Positions 51,462-59,383 of a DNA stretch of 64,000 nt are shown here, piece by piece (positions within the stretch are counted from its first letter, which is position 1; each line of letters starts with the position of its first letter). The notes below the pieces were generated by a model. That model worked only from the letters and a program-made list of their open reading frames with translations, was not told the origin of the DNA and did no database searches. The stretch lies in contig CAZLEF010000007.1 in assembly GCA_964558465.1 (NCBI GenBank), forward strand, positions 46,033 to 110,032, read 5' to 3'. The translations under genes were made by a program, and so were the position numbers. This DNA comes from JACJYC01 sp964558465 (GTDB lineage Bacteria; Bacteroidota; Bacteroidia; Chitinophagales; Saprospiraceae).

Positions 51462-54296
51462 TCAAATCAACTGAAATTCCGGCAGCAGCACCACCGCCCA
51501 TATAATATCCTGCAATGCCTCTTCCGGCTTTTGGGCATCCCAGTTTTTCAGCAACCATTTCTTTTCTTTGCGCCCGGGCGTCCGCCCCAGGGCTTTCAGG
51601 TACAGTTGATCCAGCAATTGCGCCGGATCGCTTCCGTTTTCAGCCAGCCACGACGAACTGCCGCGGGCGATATTTTCGTGAAAGAAAGCACTATTGGTCA
51701 GCAACAGGGATTGCAGCAGGGTGGCTTCTTCACTTCGTTTGGTCGTTACGATTTCCCGCACCGGCCGGCCAAGGGTCTTCATAAAATCATCCTGACGCAC
51801 CAGCGAGGCCCGGACAAAAGGCAGTGGGCCGGCTTCCGGACTGAAGGAAAACCCCAGCAATTTGCCCCAAAAGCTGTTTTCGCCGTTTCCGGCATACCAG
51901 GCCGAAGACCAGCCGGTATCGTCATAGGCTGGTTCCGTCCAGTTTTGGACAAGGGTGTCGGCTGTGGTTTTCCAACTGCGGTCGGAATGCAGAAACCGGG
52001 TGGCGCCGTCCGCATAGATCAGCAGCATGGAGAACAACAGACCCGCCGGATTGGGGATTACACCCTCATTGGCCGCGGCTATGGCGATGATATTTTCCCG
52101 GTGGAGCAGGTCCACCGGAATATCGAGCCGTTGTACCTCTCGCCAGTCTTGTCCTTTGGCAATTTGCCGGCCGTTCAGGTAGAAGGTGAACGCCTGGTCG
52201 GCGGTGATCAACACTTCTGCGGCCTGCAGCGACGGCCCCTGCTCAAGCGAAAAGGGCTTGCGAAAGAAACGGGCCCCCGGCTTGGGGAGTACGGTGCGGT
52301 CCAGTTCGATTTCTTCGTGCCAGATCCAGTTGGCCGCTATTTTATCGCCGTAGGGATCGAAAGCCACCCCGTGGTACACCGGGGCAACGACCTGTGCGAC
52401 AGCATCCACAAACTGCTCGGCCGTCAGGCGCCGGATTGCCGGTCCGCGGAAAACGAAATCCCGGGAGACCAGGTATTCCGGCGAAGGGTAAGCCACAGCC
52501 GGGAGTTGGTAAGCCCTGGAAGTCATGATGCGGAGCAGCAATTGCCGGAAATCGTAGCCGTTATCGATGAAATCGACGGCCAGCCAATCCAGCAGGTCCT
52601 GGCTCCAGGGCAGGTTATCCATTTCATCCACGGGGGCGACTATGCCGCGGCCGAGCAGGCGGTCCCAGAAGCGGTTGACCACCGTGCGGTAAAGCCGCCC
52701 GTCGGCCGGTTGCACGATCACTTCGGCCAGTTCCCTCAGCCGGTCCTTGAGGCTGTCGCTGACCACTTCTCCCAAAGCGGGGTAAAGAAAAGCCGTTTTG
52801 GCCATGCGCCCCGTGGGTTTGTCGCAGCGGTAGATTTCCAGCGGTGTTTGGGCAAATATATTGGCAAAGCCGTAGGCCTGATCCAGCGTGAGGTTGTTCA
52901 CGAAACTGTTGTGGCAGGAAGCGCATTTCAGGTTGAGCCCCAGTAAAGACTGTGATATGTTTTGAGCGGCCTGCAGTTCGGTGCGCTGGCTGGCGTTGAC
53001 CTCGCCCCTCCATTGGATGCCTTTGATGAAACCTTCCGATCCGGGGCCGGGATTGATCAGTTCCGCGGCCATTCTGTTATAGGGTTTGCCTTCCTTTAAA
53101 GCCCGGTAGAGCCAGTCAGTAATTTGTTTGCGCCCCCCGGTAATGAAGCCCGTCCCGGAATAATCATTGCGCAAAAGGTCGTTCCAGAAGCTGAGCCAGT
53201 GGAGGGCGTAGTTTTCCTGGTCGGCCAGCAGGTTTTTGACGAGTTGTTCTCTTTTCCCGGCAGATGGATCGGCTGAAAATTGCCGGATCGCTTCCGGGGC
53301 CGGCAGCAGGCCGGTGACATCCAGGTAAGCCCGGCGTATAAATTGACGGTCGTCAACGACTTCCGGCCAGGGTATTCCCTTTTCGGTGAAATAGACGTGT
53401 ACAAATTTGTCGACCGGATGGGTGATCTCTGCAGGAACTTCGGGTAGTCCGGGCTGCTTCAGGGCCAGTTCCGCCTCCCGGAATACCTTTAATTCCTGGT
53501 CTGCCCAGGGCGCCCCCTGGTCGATCCAGAGCCGGATCAACCCGATCGCTTCGTCCGGCAGGACCTTGCCTTTGGGCGGCATGGCGTCGTCGTGGGAGCG
53601 GGGCAGTTCAAGCCGCCGGATGATCTCGCTCTCCGCAGCCTTGCCCCTGATCAGGATCGGGCCGTTCTCCCCGCCGGCAAAAACCCCGTCTTTGGTGTCC
53701 AGGATCAGTTCACCCTTTTGTTTTTCGGTACTGTGGCATTGAAAACAGTAGTGCGCAAAAATGGCGCGCACTTCCAGATTGAGCCGGTCGAGCTGATCCT
53801 GCGGGAACGTGTCCGATTCAGCCAGGGCCTGAAAAAACTGCAATTGCCCCGTATCCGCCCGCCGGGCCTGGTTCCAGGGCAATACAGCGGATAAATAATC
53901 TTCTCCGTGCGTCAGGCTGGCCCCCAGGTGGCCGGCTGCACCCAGACTCAGACAAGTTACGACCAGGCTGATAAAAGCCCTGCGATGCTTTTTAAGGTAG
54001 AGGAAGGCCGTGATCAGGGACAGCCCCGTAGTCAGGTATCCGACCCACTGATGAAGGTCGACCAACGTGCCGCCATAATCTTCCGAGCTCCTGAGCAAGG
54101 CGCCCATGACGGCTGCCAGAACAGCCGCCGCAGACCCGAGACAGACCATCCCGCTGTGATCGGCATTTTGCCGCCGCAGCCGGTTCCAGCTCTCCAATAA
54201 CAACGCGCCGACCAGCAATCCGATCGGTAAATGCACCATCAGGGGATGGAGGCGGCCAAAAAGGGCAAGGAGCCAGTTAGCGGAAAGTTGGGTCAT
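51462..54296 (-). CDS. PSD1 cytochrome / DUF1549 / DUF1553 protein with N-terminal membrane domain
   Basis: 944 aa from the start MTQLSANWLLALFGRLHPL; the frame extends 31 codons upstream into a pseudogene remnant. About four membrane helices at the front (PLMVHLPIGLLVGALLLES) form a DUF2231-like domain. Then come a PSD1 cytochrome c-like segment (HYCFQCHSTEKQKGEL, CxxCH heme site), DUF1549 (FIRRAYLDVTGLLPAPEAI), a second CASCH motif (LNLKCASCHNSF) and DUF1553 (RGSSSWLAENGSD, ALGRTPGRKEKKW). A carbohydrate-binding-like insert lies between the last two. Paired with the DUF1501 gene. Probably inner-membrane anchored with the heme facing the periplasm. Confidence 0.87.
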   Translation of the reverse strand: MTQLSANWLLALFGRLHPLMVHLPIGLLVGALLLESWNRLRRQNADHSGMVCLGSAAAVLAAVMGALLRSSEDYGGTLVDLHQWVGYLTTGLSLITAFLYLKKHRRAFISLVVTCLSLGAAGHLGASLTHGEDYLSAVLPWNQARRADTGQLQFFQALAESDTFPQDQLDRLNLEVRAIFAHYCFQCHSTEKQKGELILDTKDGVFAGGENGPILIRGKAAESEIIRRLELPRSHDDAMPPKGKVLPDEAIGLIRLWIDQGAPWADQELKVFREAELALKQPGLPEVPAEITHPVDKFVHVYFTEKGIPWPEVVDDRQFIRRAYLDVTGLLPAPEAIRQFSADPSAGKREQLVKNLLADQENYALHWLSFWNDLLRNDYSGTGFITGGRKQITDWLYRALKEGKPYNRMAAELINPGPGSEGFIKGIQWRGEVNASQRTELQAAQNISQSLLGLNLKCASCHNSFVNNLTLDQAYGFANIFAQTPLEIYRCDKPTGRMAKTAFLYPALGEVVSDSLKDRLRELAEVIVQPADGRLYRTVVNRFWDRLLGRGIVAPVDEMDNLPWSQDLLDWLAVDFIDNGYDFRQLLLRIMTSRAYQLPAVAYPSPEYLVSRDFVFRGPAIRRLTAEQFVDAVAQVVAPVYHGVAFDPYGDKIAANWIWHEEIELDRTVLPKPGARFFRKPFSLEQGPSLQAAEVLITADQAFTFYLNGRQIAKGQDWREVQRLDIPVDLLHRENIIAIAAANEGVIPNPAGLLFSMLLIYADGATRFLHSDRSWKTTADTLVQNWTEPAYDDTGWSSAWYAGNGENSFWGKLLGFSFSPEAGPLPFVRASLVRQDDFMKTLGRPVREIVTTKRSEEATLLQSLLLTNSAFFHENIARGSSSWLAENGSDPAQLLDQLYLKALGRTPGRKEKKWLLKNWDAQKPEEALQDIIWAVVLLPEFQLI

Positions 54297-54333
54297 CGTG
54301 ATTGTTTTGCCGCTCCGAAAATACGCCAATTTT

Positions 54334-54500
54334 TTAAAGCGGGGTTGGTGATCCGTCAATTCCCGCCTTAAAAGCCGGAATGATTTCATCGAGGGGTTTC
54401 AAAGCGGGGTAATTGCCGAATAATTTCTCCGGACCGGACCGGGTCTCGCCTTTCCATGCAGTTCCGGAAACCCGCAGACCCTTTTTTGGGAAGAGACTTG
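54334..54500 (-). pseudogene. Remnant of an unknown protein C-terminus, copy 2
   Basis: Open run SGTAWKGETRSGPEKLFGNY then PALKPLDEIIPAFKAG ending at TAA (54334-54336). It is homologous to the remnant at 46405-46640. No start codon and no full-length copy in the window. It lies 37 bp upstream of the PSD1 start. Confidence 0.5.
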
Positions 54501-54543
54501 ATCATTCATCCATCTTATTTTTTGATGGATGATTGCCGATTAA

Positions 54544-54563
54544 ACCGCGCCGTGGCGCGGTGA
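54544..54563. repeat. Perfect 8-bp hairpin ACCGCGCC/GGCGCGGT
   Basis: ACCGCGCC-GT-GGCGCGGT with the flanks ATGATTGCCGATTAA and GATTTTTGATGTTTTGAGG. The same hairpin and flanks recur at about 56594-56613, so a block of intergenic sequence is shared by both caspase-gene ends. Confidence 0.6.
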
Positions 54564-54596
54564 TTTTTGATGTTTTGAGGCATGTTTACGTGGTTC

Positions 54597-54850
54597 CTCC
54601 CCCTGCCCTCCCGCCTTGCGGGACAGGCTCTCCCGGGGGGGACATGGCTCGCTTGCAAAGGCCGTAATGGGAATTAACCCCCATTTCCCGATCAGGTGAA
54701 AACGCCGCCATTTTCTACATCAACAATTATCAATCATCATTCATCAATCATCAATAAAAAACTTGAGCCAATTCAGGGCGCAACCGAAAGTTGCACCCTG
54801 AAAGCCGGAAAAAATCAATCGCCCTTTAGGCAGCGCACGGAGTAGGTCCA
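54597..54850. repeat. Caspase-gene 3'-flank repeat, unit 1 of a tandem duplication
   Basis: From TTCCTCCCCCTGCCCTCCCG through the hairpin and the end of a FISUMP coding tail. It is over 90% identical by eye to unit 2 (54861-55112), and a looser third version lies at about 56640-56990. Each unit includes the stop-proximal codons of a FISUMP gene. Confidence 0.75.
54772..54802 (-). terminator. Stem-loop after the FISUMP remnant
   Basis: 31 nt, 13 + 13 nt arms around a 5-nt loop (TTCAGGG.GCAAC / GTTGC.CCCTGAA), followed on the minus strand by a T-run within about 10 nt. Located 12 nt beyond the remnant stop codon. Confidence 0.6.
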
Positions 54851-54855
54851 GAGGG
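54815..54855 (-). pseudogene. Remnant of a third FISUMP gene (last about 12 codons)
   Basis: Minus strand reads LWTYSVRCLKGD-stop, matching the ends of the two intact genes (AYSVRCLKDD-stop). Upstream of LW the sequence switches to the 3'-flank repeat. It is the footprint of a lost caspase-FISUMP paralogue. Confidence 0.7.
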
Positions 54856-54860
54856 GGATA

Positions 54861-55112
54861 TTCCTCCCCCTGCCCTCCCGCCTTGCGGGACAGGCTCTCC
54901 AGAGGGGGATACGGCTCGTTTGCAAAGGCCGTAATGGGAATTAACCCCCATTTCCCGATCAGGTGAAAACGCCGCCATTTTCTACATCAACAATTATCAA
55001 TCATCATTCATCAATCATCAATAAAAAACTTGAGCCAATTCAGGGCGCAACCGAAAGTTGCACCCTGAAGGCCGGAAAAAAATCAATCGTCCTTTAGGCA
55101 GCGAACGGAGTA
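54861..55112. repeat. Caspase-gene 3'-flank repeat, unit 2
   Basis: Second copy of the unit at 54597-54850. It includes the 3' end of the intact gene at 55083, a run of TCATCAA heptamers, and the hairpin at 55039-55069. Confidence 0.75.
55039..55069 (-). terminator. Stem-loop after the first caspase-FISUMP gene
   Basis: Same 31-nt stem-loop as at 54772, located 13 nt past the stop codon and followed by T-rich sequence (AAGTTTTTTATT on the minus strand). It can serve as an intrinsic terminator. Its place just after the variable tail is also where DGR target hairpins sit. Confidence 0.6.
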
Positions 55113-55214
55113 TGCCCAACCCTTAACGTTGAGGCTGCGGTTGAGCGTCTGACCAACCGAGTAGAACCAGTAGTTCCAGGCGAGGTCCGCATCCGTCCCC
55201 GTACCGCTCCAGAA
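55083..55214 (-). other. Hypervariable 3' segment of gene A (DGR-like variable region)
   Basis: The last 44 codons from FWS to the stop. Hand alignment with the same 44 codons of gene B shows 28 base differences: 10 at first, 11 at second and 7 at third codon positions, altering 16 residues. The final stretch GTTCGCTGC..AAGGACGAT is unchanged apart from one third base. Further p1/p2-only changes continue about 20 codons upstream. Confidence 0.6.
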
Positions 55215-56495
55215 GAGGCCGTCCCTGCCCAGGTCGAGGAACTCGCCACTGCTGCTGCGTCCTCCCGCCAAGAGGGCGTCAAACCCGCTGCTTCCGTCTT
55301 TAAGCAGGGCTTTATAGGCCGACTTCCTGCTTTGTGATTGACCTGATTTCCAATAGCCGCCAAACGCATCCGCCAAAGCCAGCCAATCCCCGTCCCCAGG
55401 CAGTCGCCACCCGGCGCCCAGGGCCGCGCACCCCTTTTTTGCCGCCTCCCAGGTGTAAAGCCGGCCGTACTGGTCGCAGTTGGCGGGCAGGTTGTCGTAA
55501 CACCAGGAATCCGGGATGTCCAGGTTCAGGTTTTTGCCCAGCCATTGTTTGCCGGCCAGGCGGACGACCGGATATTGGTCCCCCTTTGGATCAGTGAAAA
55601 ATTCGCCATCGATTCTTTTGGGTGTTTGTTTTTCGACATTTGACGGATTAGAAGATGCATCTTTATCGGTCAACCTGGAAAAACCCTCTGTAATAAATAC
55701 AAACCCTCCGTCCTGGTGCCCTGGTAAAACGCCCTCGTGCGGGGTGGGGCTCACCCGTTCCAGACCCGCCAGCAGGTCGGAGAAGGTCAGCAGGCCGTCG
55801 CCATTGGCGGTATAAGCCCGGCGCAGGCTGCTGAGGATGGCTTTGGAAAAGGGCGAATGGTCGGTCCCGTCCGGGGTTCGCTCCTTGCCGCCGGAGGTGA
55901 TCAGCAGGCGGGAAGGGTTGCGGAGCTGGCGGTCGATCAGGTTCCGGCGTTCGGATTCCCGGGAGTCGGTCGGCCGGTCAAACGCCGGTTTGCCTTTGAA
56001 GGCGATCTCCTCGTCGATCGTGCCGGAATAACAGGCGTCGATGGCCAGGAGGATATGCCGGCAGGGAATGGCGCTGATGATATTGCCCAGGGTGGTCAGT
56101 TCGAGATACGAATCGTAATCGCCGCTGCGGGCGCCTTTGGGGATGAAATACCCCTTTTTGGCAAAGTCCCAGAAGGAGCCGTGGCCGCTGAAAAAAATGA
56201 AGAGCTGGCCGTCGTCCGGGAAGGTCTTTTTCTGCCATTGTTCCAGGATGGCGTAGATCTGGCTTTTGGTTTGGTTTTCATACACCGCGGCAGTTTCGAA
56301 ACCGTACATTTCTTTTAATTCTTTGGCAATGGCATGGGCATCCCTGACGGGGTTTTTCAGGTTGTTCCAGCCCGTGGCGGTATAGTCCTCCACGGCGAAG
56401 AACAAGGCGTGGTCTTTGCCCGGCCGGGATTCGGCCGCAGGCATTGCCGCCGAGCCAAGAAAAAACAAAAGAATCAGCGATTTCCAGCCTGACAT
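55083..56495 (-). CDS. Secreted caspase-like protease fused to a FISUMP domain (A)
   Basis: 470 aa. Signal peptide 1-20 (LILLFFLGSAAMPAAES). Residues about 25-265 are a caspase/metacaspase p20-like domain (C14) with catalytic His in FFSGHGSFWDF and Cys in LLAIDACYSGTID. Residues about 305-470 are a FISUMP (Fib_succ_major) domain: VRLAGKQWLGKNLNLDIPDS, GRLYTWEAAKKG and GWRLPGDGDWLAL, ending YSVRCLKDD. Compared with the paralogue at 56957, the FISUMP front is nearly identical, while the last 45 or so codons are highly divergent. The likely role is a protease whose FISUMP head recognises something variable. Last intact gene of the cluster. Confidence 0.9.
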   Translation of the reverse strand: MSGWKSLILLFFLGSAAMPAAESRPGKDHALFFAVEDYTATGWNNLKNPVRDAHAIAKELKEMYGFETAAVYENQTKSQIYAILEQWQKKTFPDDGQLFIFFSGHGSFWDFAKKGYFIPKGARSGDYDSYLELTTLGNIISAIPCRHILLAIDACYSGTIDEEIAFKGKPAFDRPTDSRESERRNLIDRQLRNPSRLLITSGGKERTPDGTDHSPFSKAILSSLRRAYTANGDGLLTFSDLLAGLERVSPTPHEGVLPGHQDGGFVFITEGFSRLTDKDASSNPSNVEKQTPKRIDGEFFTDPKGDQYPVVRLAGKQWLGKNLNLDIPDSWCYDNLPANCDQYGRLYTWEAAKKGCAALGAGWRLPGDGDWLALADAFGGYWKSGQSQSRKSAYKALLKDGSSGFDALLAGGRSSSGEFLDLGRDGLFWSGTGTDADLAWNYWFYSVGQTLNRSLNVKGWAYSVRCLKDD

Positions 56496-56566
56496 GTCGT
56501 TTTTGGTTTTTATGTTTTATGTGAATACCTGGGATTTTGTTTCCAGTCCATCATCAATCATCATTC

Positions 56567-56956
56567 TTATTTTTTGATTGATGATTGACGATTACACCGC
56601 GCCGTGGCGCGGTGATTTTTGATGTTTTGAGGCGTGTTTACGTGGTTCCTCCCCCTTGCTCCCCCTCCCGAGGGGGATATGGCTTGCTCGCAAACAATGT
56701 CCAAAGAGGCGCCCTCATGATCACAATTACAGCTTTTTATTCCACGCCTGCAAGTGAGCGTTTCCACCGCTGGACGCCTGCGCCACGCCATGTGGCTACA
56801 GCGCCAGGATACGGGGATCAAGGAGGTGGATTCACGCCATTTCCCTACATCAACAATCAACATTCATCAATCATCAATCATCAATCATCAATCATCAATA
56901 AAAATGGCTCAATTCAGGGCGCAACCTGAAAGCTCCACCCTGAAGGCCGGAAAAAA
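56567..56956. repeat. Intergenic block between caspase genes with TCATCAA heptamers and shared hairpin
   Basis: Contains TTGATTGATGATTGA opposite ATCAATCATCA, the ACCGCGCC/GGCGCGGT hairpin (56594-56613), TTCCTCCCCCTTGCTCCCC, a (TCATCAA)n array at about 56862-56900, and the degenerate 3' hairpin at 56913-56944. The order of elements equals that at 54519-55082. No gene is present. Confidence 0.6.
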
Positions 56957-57088
56957 TCAATCGTCCTTGAGGCAGCGAACGGAGTACGCCCGACCCTTAC
57001 CGTCGTAGTTGCGGTAGAGGGTCTGATCGTCGGAGACGAACCAGTAGAACCAGGCGTCGTCCGCACCGCCCTCAGAACTGCTCCAGAA
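56957..57088 (-). other. Hypervariable 3' segment of gene B (DGR-like variable region)
   Basis: Same 44-codon window as in gene A. Most changing codons end in C or T in both genes (AAC/TTC, TAC/GTC, AGC/AAC, CTC/TAC, AAC/GDC-type), which is what adenine-directed change of AAC or AAT codons in a template would give. Confidence 0.6.
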
Positions 57089-58360
57089 GAGTCCGTACCT
57101 GGCCAGGTAGAGGAACAACTCGCCATTGCCGTTGCGTTGTCCCGCCAGGAGGGCGTCAAACCCGCTGCCTCCGCCTTTAAGCAGGGCTTTGTAGGCCGAC
57201 TTTCCGGTTTGCAATTGACCTGATTTCCAATAGCCGCCAAACGCATCCGTCAAAGCCAGCCAATCCCCGTCCCCAGGCAGCCTCCATCCGGCGCCCAAGG
57301 CCGCGCACCCCTTTTTTGCCGCCTCCCAGGTATAGAGCCGGCCGTACTGGTCGCAGTTGGCGGGTTGGTTGTCGTAACACCAGGAATCGGCGACCTGGAG
57401 GTTCAGGTTTTTGCCCAGCCATTGTTTGCCCGCCAGTTGGACGACGGGGTAGCGGGTCCCTTCGCGGTCGGTTACCCAATCTTTTGACTCCTCCGGGGGT
57501 GATACCGGTATTACGGCCGGTGGCGGCGCAACCAGAGGCGCATCTTTATAGAGGAACAAAAAATCGCTGTTTGGGTCATTGCCTCCAAAGGACCCGGTGC
57601 GGGGGCGCGGCTGCAGGTCCAGGAAGCTGTAGAGCTGATAGAAGGTCAGGACCCCGTTGGGGCCGCCGTTTCCGGCAAAGGCGGTCAGCAGTTTATCCGT
57701 CATCGGCGACCGGTATTGCCCGTCGGGCGTTCGTTCTTTGCCGCCGGAGGTGATGGCCAGCCGGGCCGCATAGGGCATTACGTCGGCAAAAAGCATTTGG
57801 GCCGCCGGCAACTGGACGGGCCGGTTGAATTCGCTCCTGGTTTTTAACAGGGAGCCGCTGTAACAGGCATCCACCACCAGCAGGATATGTCTGCAGGGTA
57901 TATTGTCGATATCCGGCAAAACTTCGAGGTAGGACAGGTAGGACTGCCGGTAGGGGTCGTTTTTTTTTCCGTCGCGGGGAATAAAATAGCCCTTGCCTTC
58001 TTCGGGGTTGTTTGGGTAGGGCACAAACTCGCCGTGTCCGGAGAAATAGATCAGCAATTGTTCGTCGTCGGCGTACTGTTTTCCCAGGCATTGCTGGATG
58101 ACCTCGTGGATCATGTTTTTATCCGGATTGCGGTAAATCCGGGTATCAAAACCGTATTTGTTTTCCAGCACCGTCGCGATCGCCTCCGCATCGCTGATGG
58201 GGTTTTTCAGGTCGCCCCACTCGTCATAGTCGGTGACGGCAAAAAAAATGGCGTGGTCCTTGCCCGCCCGGGAAAAGGATTGCGCGCCTGCCGGGGCAGG
58301 GACCAGCAGCAAGGCGGCGGCAGCCAGGAGAAGGGTGTTGATGGTTGGTGGAATGGTCAT
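56957..58360 (-). CDS. Secreted caspase-like protease fused to a FISUMP domain (B)
   Basis: 467 aa, paralogue of gene A. Signal peptide 1-27 (LLLAAAALLLVPAPAGAQ). The caspase part has His in IYFSGHGEFVPYPN and Cys in LLVVDACYSGSLL. The FISUMP part (about 300-467) repeats the A sequence through KNLNL, WCYDN, GRLYTWEAAKKG and LPGDGDWLAL, then diverges strongly (SSSEGGADDAWFYWFVSDD) before the common end YSVRCLKDD. It starts 24 bp after the stop of the secreted 332-aa gene and is probably cotranscribed with it and the membrane caspase. Confidence 0.9.
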   Translation of the reverse strand: MTIPPTINTLLLAAAALLLVPAPAGAQSFSRAGKDHAIFFAVTDYDEWGDLKNPISDAEAIATVLENKYGFDTRIYRNPDKNMIHEVIQQCLGKQYADDEQLLIYFSGHGEFVPYPNNPEEGKGYFIPRDGKKNDPYRQSYLSYLEVLPDIDNIPCRHILLVVDACYSGSLLKTRSEFNRPVQLPAAQMLFADVMPYAARLAITSGGKERTPDGQYRSPMTDKLLTAFAGNGGPNGVLTFYQLYSFLDLQPRPRTGSFGGNDPNSDFLFLYKDAPLVAPPPAVIPVSPPEESKDWVTDREGTRYPVVQLAGKQWLGKNLNLQVADSWCYDNQPANCDQYGRLYTWEAAKKGCAALGAGWRLPGDGDWLALTDAFGGYWKSGQLQTGKSAYKALLKGGGSGFDALLAGQRNGNGELFLYLARYGLFWSSSEGGADDAWFYWFVSDDQTLYRNYDGKGRAYSVRCLKDD

Positions 58361-58384
58361 TTTTCAGGGTGGGTTGTTTCTTTT

Positions 58385-59383
58385 TCAGTTTTTCAAAAAC
58401 GTCCTCAGTTCGCCCATCAGGCCATCGCCGTATTCCTGCAGGATCCGGCGGGAATCGGGGTCGTGGTCGATCACCCTGAACGCGCCGCGGGCGCCGAACG
58501 CGCTGTTTTTTTCGGCCATTTTGCCTTCCAACTGGCAATCCAGCTGATAGCCGAAGGATTTGGGAACGACCTTAAAGGTAAACGTCAGCCATTCCTGTTT
58601 GAGGGTATTGCAATCGAACCCCAGCCGGTTGAGCCATTGGCAGAGGAACTGGTTCTGCTGGTCTTTCAGCACTTCTTTGTACAGGGGTTTCAGGGAAAGG
58701 GTATAAATCCCGTTTTCCACGTCGATCACCGGTTCGGCAAGGCCGGCGCCCGGGCTGTTGTAGCGCCTGCGGATAAAATCCCGAATCTGTTTGAAAACGG
58801 CGTCGTTGCGCCCCGGGTGGGGTTTGGCGATATCCGCCCCTGCATGCGCGCCGCCTGTCAGCCCAGGAATAACAACCGGAACGGAATGCCAGGTCGCTTT
58901 CATGACCATGATTGTGTCCCGGATCCTTTTTTTCTCCTGGTCGTAATAAATGCCGGTGAAAACGTAGGGCTTAATTTCCGGGGCGTAGGTGTCGTACAAC
59001 TGAACGGTGGCCTGCCCGGGTTCGAGTTCCAGGATATGCAACATTTTCAGCAGCAATTGCGATTCCAGGCCGAGGGCGTTGTTTTTCCCGAATTCGAGAC
59101 GCAGTTGTTCCCAGGCGCTTTTCACATAGTCGGCGTGCCGCTCGCGGTCGGAATACGGCCCCGGGATCTCCAGGTAAAGGTTGACCTGTTGTTCATCGGC
59201 GGTGATGTCGCGTACCTTCAGCAGCCGGCCCAATCCGGTCAGGTCGAGCCATTCCTGGTACAGGGTTTGCCGGCTCTTAAAAAAGGCCGTCTCGTCTTTT
59301 AATCCCTGCGCGCCAGCCCTATAAGGAAGGCCGGAGAACAGCGATAGAATGACTGCGGTAAAAAGGTATTTTCCCGGTTTCAT
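58385..59383 (-). CDS. Secreted protein of unknown function in the caspase operon
   Basis: 332 aa. Signal peptide 1-25 (FTAVILSLFSGLPYRAGAQ). The mature protein is a mix of helices and strands with no family I recognise; it has repeated blocks such as LEIPGPYSDRERHADYVKSA and PGAGLAEPVIDVENGIYTL. No membrane segment after the signal. Its start overlaps the stop of the membrane caspase gene by ATGA, and the caspase-FISUMP B gene follows 24 bp after its stop, so it is embedded in the operon. It could be a substrate, scaffold or regulator of the caspases; nothing in the sequence decides this. Confidence 0.75.
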   Translation of the reverse strand: MKPGKYLFTAVILSLFSGLPYRAGAQGLKDETAFFKSRQTLYQEWLDLTGLGRLLKVRDITADEQQVNLYLEIPGPYSDRERHADYVKSAWEQLRLEFGKNNALGLESQLLLKMLHILELEPGQATVQLYDTYAPEIKPYVFTGIYYDQEKKRIRDTIMVMKATWHSVPVVIPGLTGGAHAGADIAKPHPGRNDAVFKQIRDFIRRRYNSPGAGLAEPVIDVENGIYTLSLKPLYKEVLKDQQNQFLCQWLNRLGFDCNTLKQEWLTFTFKVVPKSFGYQLDCQLEGKMAEKNSAFGARGAFRVIDHDPDSRRILQEYGDGLMGELRTFLKN

